Positions 57,788 through 64,000 of a stretch of DNA of 64,000 nucleotides are shown piece by piece. The translations under genes were made by a program, and so were the position numbers. Numbering within the stretch: position 1 is the first letter of the stretch; each line of letters opens with the position of its first letter. This stretch comes from an uncultured Treponema sp. (GTDB lineage Bacteria > Spirochaetota > Spirochaetia > Treponematales > Treponemataceae). The DNA is taken from contig NZ_CAKVAM010000005.1 in NCBI RefSeq assembly GCF_934725225.1, positions 62,001 through 126,000 of the forward strand, read 5' to 3'. The notes under the pieces are model-generated. The model was not told the DNA's origin. It saw only the letters and a program-made list of their open reading frames with translations, and did not search any database.

Positions 57788-58140
57788 ATTCCTTTTGCAA
57801 TAATTGAAATTGTTCTTGCGAGAAAAAAAATCCCCGCGGAAAAAACGCACGAAAATATATATACAAAAAAATAAATCCAGTACGATTTTCTTTTTGAAAT
57901 AAAAAAAAGAATAACACTTTGAAGAATTCCGGCTGCGGAAAAAACAAAAAGTGCTAAAATTGCCGCAGAGCATGAAGTCAAAATAAAATTCAGTGTGCTG
58001 TCAAGAAATCCTTGGTAAGAGCCGCTCACGTAAAGAACGATAAGAAAGACAGAAAACAGAAATAAAAAAAGAGAAGTGCGTCCTGTGAGTTTAAAGAGAA
58101 AAGAACGGTTGATTTTTTTTAATCTATTTAAGGAATCCAT
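57784..58140 (-). CDS. Small membrane protein of unknown function
   Basis: 118 residues with three hydrophobic helices (about 20-40, 52-75, 88-110). The N-terminus is basic (RLKKINRSFLFKLTGR). It overlaps the convergent thiN by 4 bp. No family recognised; the composition fits an integral inner-membrane protein. Confidence 0.55.
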   Translation of the reverse strand: MDSLNRLKKINRSFLFKLTGRTSLFLFLFSVFLIVLYVSGSYQGFLDSTLNFILTSCSAAILALFVFSAAGILQSVILFFISKRKSYWIYFFVYIFSCVFSAGIFFLARTISIIAKGI

Positions 58141-58155
58141 TTTCTGTGAATTTGC

Positions 58156-58184
58156 TTTAAAATATTTCTACAAAGCAGTATAAT
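58156..58184 (+). promoter_or_regulatory. Promoter of the SPFH-like protein gene
   Basis: TTTAAA and a perfect TATAAT with a 17-bp spacer, about 30 bp before the ATG. Confidence 0.45.
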
Positions 58185-58215
58185 AAAAAAAGCATAATTT
58201 ATCGAGTGGGGCAAA

Positions 58216-59046
58216 ATGAAAGTAAAGAAGTTTTTTGCTAATTTAATAGTTTTGCTGATTTTTTCAGCGGTAGTTTTTTTTATTGGATGGATTCAGTTTT
58301 ATGTGCGCCCTGGAACTTGCGCTATAATGAAATCAAAAACTGGCGGCTTGTATAATTCTGCGGTTGTTCCCGGAGTTTTCACTTGGAGATGGGAGCGGCT
58401 TCTTCCAACAAATGTTTCGCTGGAGATTTTTGACCTTTCAGTTTACAAGGCAAATCAGTCTGTTTCAGGAGAACTTCCGAGCGCGGCGTTTTATAGTTCC
58501 CGCTTTTCTGATAAAAAAGTTGACTTTTCGTATAATGTTGAAATTTCAGTTTCGATGAGCCTTTCGCCTGAAGGAATTTACAAGCTGGTTTCCGAAAATA
58601 AAATAACTTCAAATGAAGATTTAAAAGGATTTTACGATGCGAAGGCAAAACTTGCGGCTTCTCTTGTCGCAGAATATCTTGTTTCAACTTCGACCTTGGT
58701 AAAACCTTCCGCTTTAAGCCAAAAAGAAATTCAGGAAGTAATTGAAAAAAAAGCTTCCGAGTTTGACGGAATTTTAATTTCGTCAGTTGAGCTTCTTGAT
58801 TCAAAAATTCCAGATGTTGAGCTTTACAATCTTGCAAAGGAAAACTACGCGTCTTACCTTGATCTTTTGAATTCAAAAATGGCGCAAAAAGCTGAGGCTC
58901 AGGCGGAATTTTTTGTTGAGCAGGACAGAACTTTGGCGCAGCTTGAAAAACTTGGCTCAATGCTTCAGAAATTTCCGCAGCTTGAGGAAATGTTTAAAAC
59001 TGGAGATGCTGCCCAGATTATAAATGCTGTAAAATCAATGCGCTAA
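58216..59046 (+). CDS. SPFH/band-7-like membrane protein
   Basis: 276 residues with one N-terminal membrane helix (about 8-29). The following FYVRPGTCAIMKSKTGGLYNSAVVPGVFTWRWERLLPTN segment and the YNVEISVSMSLSPEGIYKLV strand pattern resemble SPFH domains. The C-terminal part is a helical coil (NSKMAQKAEAQAEFFVEQD). Such proteins form membrane-associated rings or scaffolds. Weak ribosome binding site (GTGGGG). Probably co-transcribed with aroH. Confidence 0.6.
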   Translation: MKVKKFFANLIVLLIFSAVVFFIGWIQFYVRPGTCAIMKSKTGGLYNSAVVPGVFTWRWERLLPTNVSLEIFDLSVYKANQSVSGELPSAAFYSSRFSDKKVDFSYNVEISVSMSLSPEGIYKLVSENKITSNEDLKGFYDAKAKLAASLVAEYLVSTSTLVKPSALSQKEIQEVIEKKASEFDGILISSVELLDSKIPDVELYNLAKENYASYLDLLNSKMAQKAEAQAEFFVEQDRTLAQLEKLGSMLQKFPQLEEMFKTGDAAQIINAVKSMR

Positions 59047-59063
59047 AAATTTTGAGGATAAAA

Positions 59064-59444
59064 ATGGAAAAAAGAATTTTTGGAATTCGTGGTGCTGTTT
59101 GCGCTGAAAATACTCCAGAGTCAATAACAGAAAATGTCGGTGAAATGTGTCGCCTGATTTTTAAAGAAAACAATTTGCAGCCTGATGATATTGTTTCTGT
59201 TCATTTTACAATGACGCAGGATTTGCACTGCATGAATGCCGCTGCTGCGCTTAGAAAATGCGATGTTGGAATCGATACGTCTTTGCTTGCGCTTTTTGTT
59301 TCTCAGGAAGCTTCTATAGACGGAATGTTGCCTCGCGTTGTAAGAGTTCTAGTTACAGCTTATCTTCCTGCTGAAAAAAATCCTGTCCATGTTTACATTA
59401 ATGGTGCGGAAAAACTTCGGCCTGATTTTTCAAAAGGAAAATAA
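59064..59444 (+). CDS. aroH: Chorismate mutase, AroH type
   Basis: 126 residues from ATG 59064 with GAGGA upstream. FGIRGAVCAENTPESI, DIVSVHFTMTQDLH and LPRVVRVLVTA are the AroH-fold motifs. It converts chorismate to prephenate for phenylalanine and tyrosine synthesis. No other aromatic pathway gene is adjacent. glgA starts one base after its stop. Confidence 0.9.
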   Translation: MEKRIFGIRGAVCAENTPESITENVGEMCRLIFKENNLQPDDIVSVHFTMTQDLHCMNAAAALRKCDVGIDTSLLALFVSQEASIDGMLPRVVRVLVTAYLPAEKNPVHVYINGAEKLRPDFSKGK

Positions 59445-59445
59445 A

Positions 59446-61023
59446 TTGAATATTTGGCTTGTTTCAAGAGAATATGCTGGAATTGCGGAGGCGGGCGGTG
59501 TAAAAAATGTTGCCTGCTCTTTGGCTGAAAGTCTTTTGCATTTAGGACACAAAATTTGTGTTTTTATTCCGTTTTATGGCTGCACAGATTTATCGCACGT
59601 TGAAAATTTTTGTGAAACTTGGCGTGATTCTGTTGCTTTTGACATAAATGGAAAATCTGTTGAAGTTTTTTTCTCGCGCGGAATTTTCAATGGCGTTGAA
59701 ATAATTTTTATCCGGCATGATTCTTTCTCTGAAAAAAAAGCGGTTTACACTTACACTTTTGATGAGCAAAATCAGAATCCTGAACATCGGCAAGGCGAAG
59801 GTCATCTTGATAAAGATTTTCTGAATATGCTTTTTCAAAAAGCTGTTGTGTGCTATTCAAAAAATTGCCTTAATGATGAAATTCCAAACATTGTGCATTG
59901 CCAAGATGCGCCTGCTGCTATGATTCCTGTTTTTGCGCGTTTTATGCCTGCTGTGAGCGAATTTTTTTCAAAGACAAAATTTGTTGTAACAATTCACAAT
60001 GCCGGTCCCGGGTATCATCACGAATTTAAAAATATTGAAGAAGCCGAGCGTTTTTCGGGACTTCCAAAAAAAATTCTTGAAAAAGGAAAAAACGGCTTGT
60101 GTATAGAGCCTTTCCTTTTGGCTTCGGAAAATGCCTGCATTACTACGGTTTCCCTGGAATACGCAGAAGAAATTATTTCAGGCAAAACTGACACCGCAGG
60201 GCTTTCTGAAGGATTTAAGAAAAAAGGAATTGAGCTAATTGGCATTACAAATGGAATTGATTTTTCAAAGTATGAGCCTTCTGATAAAAAAAAGTCGCTT
60301 CTGCCTTTTGAATTTAATCCTTTAAAAAATGACTTGGAAGGAAAATATAAGTGCCGCGATTTCTTCTTGGAAAATTTCGCTTCAAAGAAAAGCCTCGATT
60401 TTAAAAATTTTGCGGATGGAACTTTGCAATTTGGCTTTATTGATTCCGCTGAAAAAAATTCTGATTTTACTTACATTGCGTATCACGGGCGGGTTGTCCA
60501 GCAGAAGGGAATTGAAGTTATGCTTGATTCCGCTGAAAAAATGTTTGAGTCAGATTTGCCTGTGAGATTTATTTTTGCGGGACAAGGTTCTGTTGAGCTT
60601 GAAAATTCTTTAATTCAGTTTGCTGAAAAATGGCGCGGAAAATGCGTCTACATAAAAGGATATAATAAATCCATTGCCCGGCTTGCAGTTGCCGCTGTTG
60701 ATTTTTCGTTGCATCCAAGCTACTTTGAGCCGTGCGGACTTGAAGATTTTATTGCGCAGACTTATGGAACTTTGCCTGTTGCCCATGCGACTGGCGGACT
60801 TTGCAAAATCGTTGATGATGAAACTGGCTGGCTTTATTCCCCAAATACTTCCGAAGCTTTGCAGACTGAACTTACATCTTTGGTGAATATAATGCATTAT
60901 GCCGGACGTGATATTTTTAAAGGCATGATTTCTTACGCTTCAAGATATATTCATGAAAAATATTCTTGGAACAAAGTTGCGCTGATTTATGAAGAGCTTT
61001 ATAAAAAACTTCTTGCCTGCTGA
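59446..61023 (+). CDS. glgA: Glycogen synthase-type GT5 glycosyltransferase
   Basis: 525 residues from TTG 59446, with AAGGAAA upstream and the usual MNIWLVSREYAG start; a frame-compatible ATG at 59389 lies inside aroH. The GT5 body includes FVVTIHNAGPGYHHEF, GITNGIDFSKYEP, YHGRVVQQKGIEVML and SYFEPCGLEDFIAQTYGTLPVAHATGGL. The KTGGL motif near the N-terminus is EAGGV here, a change in the ADP-glucose-binding loop. It elongates alpha-1,4-glucan from ADP-glucose; a different donor is possible. Confidence 0.85.
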   Translation: MNIWLVSREYAGIAEAGGVKNVACSLAESLLHLGHKICVFIPFYGCTDLSHVENFCETWRDSVAFDINGKSVEVFFSRGIFNGVEIIFIRHDSFSEKKAVYTYTFDEQNQNPEHRQGEGHLDKDFLNMLFQKAVVCYSKNCLNDEIPNIVHCQDAPAAMIPVFARFMPAVSEFFSKTKFVVTIHNAGPGYHHEFKNIEEAERFSGLPKKILEKGKNGLCIEPFLLASENACITTVSLEYAEEIISGKTDTAGLSEGFKKKGIELIGITNGIDFSKYEPSDKKKSLLPFEFNPLKNDLEGKYKCRDFFLENFASKKSLDFKNFADGTLQFGFIDSAEKNSDFTYIAYHGRVVQQKGIEVMLDSAEKMFESDLPVRFIFAGQGSVELENSLIQFAEKWRGKCVYIKGYNKSIARLAVAAVDFSLHPSYFEPCGLEDFIAQTYGTLPVAHATGGLCKIVDDETGWLYSPNTSEALQTELTSLVNIMHYAGRDIFKGMISYASRYIHEKYSWNKVALIYEELYKKLLAC

Positions 61024-61046
61024 AATTTGTTTTTAAAAGAAAAACG

Positions 61047-61092
61047 AAAATGGCTGACCAAAAAACTTAAATTTTCTGGCCGGCCATTTTTT
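61047..61092. terminator. Bidirectional terminator between glgA and the P83/100-like gene
   Basis: AATGGCTGACCA pairs with TGGCCGGCCATT (one mismatch), with T-rich ends on both strands. Confidence 0.8.
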
Positions 61093-61099
61093 ATGAATT

Positions 61100-62803
61100 T
61101 TACTGTTCTATAACTGACAAATCAGAAACTGAAAGAAGCACTGGAATATTGTTTGAATTTGTAACAACAATTCCTTTTCCTGTAATTGTAATCGGAGTGC
61201 TTTCTGAAATGTTTACTGCGCTTTTCTGAATCAAGTTGAGAGATTTGTCATAGCGGCCAAGAACCCAGCCAGATTTGTCCTGAATTACACAGTAAAAATT
61301 GCTTCCGTTGTTTACAAGAACTGAATGTTCAGAAACATTTTCTTCAGATTCTTTTTGAATTTCCATTTTGAATGCGTCAATCAGGCAAAGCTTTATAGCG
61401 CCTTTTCCTGAATTTTCACCGCAAATAGCCATGTAGAATGTTGAGTCTCCGGAAGTTTTCGGGAATGACGCTCCTGTTGCAACTCCGACAACTGCATCTT
61501 GAACTGCGATTATTGTTCTTCCGCGGATAACTTTTACTGGCGATTCTTTTACGACTTTTCCAGTTTTTGAATTTACTTTTACAAGCGTGCTTAAGTAGTC
61601 TGCTTCTTTTACAACTTTTAATCCGATTACAGTGCCGTCTTCAAGCTGCTTAAGTTCAGCGTCAAGAATTTCCTGCTGGTCTTTTGCAATTTCCATTCTT
61701 TCATTTTGAGCTTCGTCAAGTTTCTTGTCGGCTTTCTGTTGCTGTTCTTCAGCTTTTTTTGCAGACTCATCAGCTTTCTGTTGTTGCTGCTGGGTTTTCT
61801 GCTGTTCCTGTTCAGCGTTTGATTTTGCTTGGTCAGCTTCTTTCTGAGCGTTTTCAGCTTTTTGCTCAGCCTGTTTTGCTTCATCTTGCTTTGCTTTGTT
61901 CTGCGGATCTGCGGCGGCTTCTTTCTGGGCGTTTTCAGCGTCTTTTTTTGCTTTGTCAGCTTCGTTTTGCTTTGCCTGCGCTGTTTTTTCAGCTTGAGCC
62001 TGATTTTTTTTCTGCTCGTCTAAAGCTTGCTTGTCCTGCGCCGCTTCTTTTGCCGCTTCCTGAGCTTTTGTTTCTGCGTTTTCAGCTTCGCGCTCTTTTA
62101 TGTCAACCATGTTTTTGCGCTCGTCAACGCCTTTGTCATCGTCTTCCTTCATGGATTCAACAACTTTTTTGTCGCTGATAACTGAAGTGTCAACAGAAGA
62201 AAGTCCGCCTTCTTCATATTCTCCAAGAGGAATTACAATCTGCGAATTTCCCGGCCATTCGTTCCATTTTATTGAAAGACCGCATTTTTGCTGATTCAGA
62301 TTGCTGATTACAATGTTTTTGTATTTTGACTTGAACGTGTCAAGCTGGTTTCTGTAAACTGCGTTGTATACAGTAACGAATGTTGCGACCGTTGAAGCGT
62401 CCTGCTGTGAATATCCGTAAGCCGCGCTCAAGTAAGATGCGATGATTCTCCGCAAGTTTCTGATGTGGTCAACTGTTGCATTCGGATTTATAAGGATAAT
62501 ATCTGCGTCAAGTTTTCCTTGCTCGGAAGGATCAACTGCATGAATGACTGTATATTTTCCGTTTGCGCCGAATGTTCCGCTTGACTGAGTTCCTGCGTTT
62601 TTAAGCTGATTTCCAAGTCCTGCTCCGATTGAATTTATAGCGGCCGCTGTTTCAATTACAGAATGAGGACCTTCGTAGTTTTCAAAGACGATTGTGCTTG
62701 CGTCTCCTGCGCTTCTAAGTTCCCTTTCGTTTACATTTTGCGCCGAAACGAAAAAAACTGAGCCTGCCGCAAAAATCAGCGAGGCTAAAAACTTTCTGTT
62801 CAT
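61100..62803 (-). CDS. P83/100-family coiled-coil protein
   Basis: 567 residues. Signal peptide cut after VSAQ (about 21). The N-terminal 200 residues (FENYEGPHSVIETAAAINSIGAGLG, DADIILINPNATVDHIRNLRRIIASYL) are conserved among spirochaetal P83/100 antigens. A roughly 150-residue Ala/Gln/Lys/Glu coiled coil follows, then a beta-rich C-terminal domain (KVIRGRTIIAVQDAVVGVATG, WVLGRYDKSLNLIQKSAVNIS) that may be a half propeller. A major envelope-associated antigen in Borrelia and Treponema; its molecular role is not established. Single gene. Confidence 0.85.
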   Translation of the reverse strand: MNRKFLASLIFAAGSVFFVSAQNVNERELRSAGDASTIVFENYEGPHSVIETAAAINSIGAGLGNQLKNAGTQSSGTFGANGKYTVIHAVDPSEQGKLDADIILINPNATVDHIRNLRRIIASYLSAAYGYSQQDASTVATFVTVYNAVYRNQLDTFKSKYKNIVISNLNQQKCGLSIKWNEWPGNSQIVIPLGEYEEGGLSSVDTSVISDKKVVESMKEDDDKGVDERKNMVDIKEREAENAETKAQEAAKEAAQDKQALDEQKKNQAQAEKTAQAKQNEADKAKKDAENAQKEAAADPQNKAKQDEAKQAEQKAENAQKEADQAKSNAEQEQQKTQQQQQKADESAKKAEEQQQKADKKLDEAQNERMEIAKDQQEILDAELKQLEDGTVIGLKVVKEADYLSTLVKVNSKTGKVVKESPVKVIRGRTIIAVQDAVVGVATGASFPKTSGDSTFYMAICGENSGKGAIKLCLIDAFKMEIQKESEENVSEHSVLVNNGSNFYCVIQDKSGWVLGRYDKSLNLIQKSAVNISESTPITITGKGIVVTNSNNIPVLLSVSDLSVIEQ

Positions 62804-62868
62804 ATTTCCTCCAGACTGAAATATTTTATCATGGTTTCTTAAAAAATTCTACGAAAATACGTTTAAAG

Positions 62869-64000
62869 TTAAAGCTGGGCTTCAATAATTTTATCGAGAG
62901 TTTTTAGAGCGTAATCTTTTGTTTCCTTGTCGAACTGCGGATAAAGCATGTATTTTAAAATTTCCTGACCTTTTCTGAAAAATGAAGGGCGGCCCATAAA
63001 GTGGCAAATTTCGTATGTTGAGTCGGCGATTTCCTGCAAAAGCTTTTTGTCGTTTTTGTTTGTTTTTGTTTTTAAAATGATTTCAATAGAAGAAAGTAGT
63101 TCGCCTTGTGGATCGAATGCGCTTTTTCCGGCGGCTCTGACAAGGCAAAGCAATAGTGAAGGGTCGTTTGTTTTCTTTAGAAGTGAAGAAATTTTTCCAA
63201 AATAAATTCCGCTTTCGCTTTCCAGTTCTATGAGTTTTTGGCAATAATCGATATTTCGTTTGAAGTAAGGTTTTTCGTTGTAAAAAAGATTTTCAGTTTT
63301 TGTCCAGTCGTCGTAAAGAAAATCAAGCTCGCTTTGGATTAAGGAATTCCAGTTTTCTTCTTCCGCCCCGAAATTTCCTTGTGAAAATTTTTCTTTCATT
63401 TGAGCTTCAAGATTTTCATCTATTGCGCGCCCTGAAAAATCGTCTGATTTTATTCCTGAATATTTATAGCTGTAAGGCGAAACTTTTTTTTCTATAAATG
63501 AATCTTTTGATTTTGAAAAATTCAGTCTGGTTTGAAAAGCTTCCAAAGCCCAGTTGCTCATGCAGAAAACAAGATAGCCGGAATCTGATGCAAAAACGAA
63601 ATTCCATTTTTTCTGCGGACTGAATTTTGCCTTCCAGGAAATTGTTCCGTCTTCCTTGTAGCAAGCTCCGTTATTCGCGCCGCAAATTACAAGGCCTTGA
63701 GACGTGTGCTCGGAATAGAAAAAATTTTGCACGCCGTTTTGAAATTCTGAAATTTTTCCGCCAGTTTTTTCATTTAAATAGTAAACTGAATTTTTATATA
63801 TTGCCGCTAATTTCCCGGAAAATTCTGAAAGTTTCGCAGCTCCTGAATCTTTTTTTAGAAAAGTCCATTTTGAGTAAGAGACGTTTTCGTTTACAGAGCA
63901 AAGTCCGATGCTTCCGTCTGAAAATGCGAGCGCGACTCCTTCTTTGCACGAAACTGCCTGCAAAACTTGTCCTGCAAAAATAATCTCTTCTTTTTCTGTT
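62869..64000 (-). CDS. Beta-propeller plus helical-repeat protein, partial (N-terminus off window)
   Basis: The minus-strand frame is open to the window edge, so the N-terminus is missing. The visible part begins with propeller-like strands (EIIFAGQVLQAVSCKEGVALAFSDGSIGLC, KLAAIYKNSVYYLNEKTGG, GLVICGANNGACYKEDGTISW). The C-terminal half is helical, with HEAT-like segments (ISSLLKKTNDPSLLLCLVRAAGKSA, LLQEIADSTYEIC). No signal peptide can be judged. Function not recognised. Confidence 0.6.
   Translation of the reverse strand, partial: TEKEEIIFAGQVLQAVSCKEGVALAFSDGSIGLCSVNENVSYSKWTFLKKDSGAAKLSEFSGKLAAIYKNSVYYLNEKTGGKISEFQNGVQNFFYSEHTSQGLVICGANNGACYKEDGTISWKAKFSPQKKWNFVFASDSGYLVFCMSNWALEAFQTRLNFSKSKDSFIEKKVSPYSYKYSGIKSDDFSGRAIDENLEAQMKEKFSQGNFGAEEENWNSLIQSELDFLYDDWTKTENLFYNEKPYFKRNIDYCQKLIELESESGIYFGKISSLLKKTNDPSLLLCLVRAAGKSAFDPQGELLSSIEIILKTKTNKNDKKLLQEIADSTYEICHFMGRPSFFRKGQEILKYMLYPQFDKETKDYALKTLDKIIEAQL

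Noticed and set aside
61684..62178. Plus-strand frame of 164 codons opposite the P83/100 coiled coil
   Set aside because: It is the antisense of a repetitive Ala/Gln/Lys/Glu coding region and has a low-complexity Leu/Phe/Gln composition.

Overview
The window is a low-GC spirochaete chromosome segment, almost certainly from a host-associated, anaerobic Treponema-like organism. Lineage markers are the flagellar sheath protein FlaA, a P83/100-type antigen, a spiro-SPASM protein, many lipoproteins with short lipoboxes, and an RsbU/RsbV/RsbW-like trio of the kind also known in other treponemes. Genes are dense, often overlap by 4-35 bp, and frequently use TTG starts. Sigma-70-like promoters (TTGACA-type -35, 16-18 bp spacer, TATAAT-type -10) are easy to see, and several place the transcription start on or next to the start codon (leaderless or nearly so).

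Layout. 1-5.3 kb: acpS end, a DUF2225 protein, truA, envelope proteins of unknown function, a Nudix hydrolase, a lipoprotein and an XRE regulator. 5.4-5.7 kb: tmRNA (ssrA). 5.8-8.4 kb: partner-switching module (anti-sigma kinase-like ATPase, STAS antagonist, SpoIIE/GAF phosphatase). 8.6-16.2 kb: ParB-like protein, metallophosphoesterase and three TPR proteins, one with a long lysine/alanine-rich tail. 16.2-19.5 kb: mutL-xseB-xseA. 19.6-27.8 kb: a co-directional cluster of a spiro-SPASM protein, a glycosyltransferase-like protein, a three-enzyme fusion (SpsF-like cytidylyltransferase, PseG-like, methyltransferase), an ATP-grasp ligase, a cell-wall amidase and a GerMN protein, followed by flaA. 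29-30.5 kb: RelA/SpoT-TPR protein and tRNA-Glu. 30.7-33.1 kb: AspT-type permease and ldhA.

33.2-36.7 kb is the most interesting region. A Fur-box-like site precedes a small DUF6110-like membrane protein, a P-type ATPase whose membrane motif is SCA rather than CPC and whose N-terminus is an HMA_2-like domain, and a free-standing HMA_2-like protein. This architecture resembles the fez operons that build ferrosomes (membrane-bounded iron stores). A REP-like palindromic element sits inside the locus and a flavin reductase-rubredoxin fusion follows it. A solitary 5S rRNA gene with its own promoter follows at 36.8 kb.

37-42 kb: XRE regulator, lipoprotein, DEAD-box helicase and a YbiT-type ABC-F protein with one degenerate ATP site. 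42.2-50.3 kb (minus): beta-propeller protein plus the classical rpsB-tsf / frr-uppS-cdsA-dxr-rseP series. 50.4-53.5 kb: maf, tRNA-Arg, a HEAT-repeat protein, a lipoprotein and a beta-barrel protein. 53.7-55.7 kb: coaD, rpmF, acpP, rnc. 55.7-64 kb: cca, thiN, small membrane proteins, aroH, glgA, P83/100 and a partial beta-propeller protein.

Much of the window is housekeeping. The accessory biology is concentrated in the glycan-like cluster (19.6-27.8 kb) and the putative iron-compartment locus (33.2-36.7 kb). All functional calls are from reading sequence; no database search was run.
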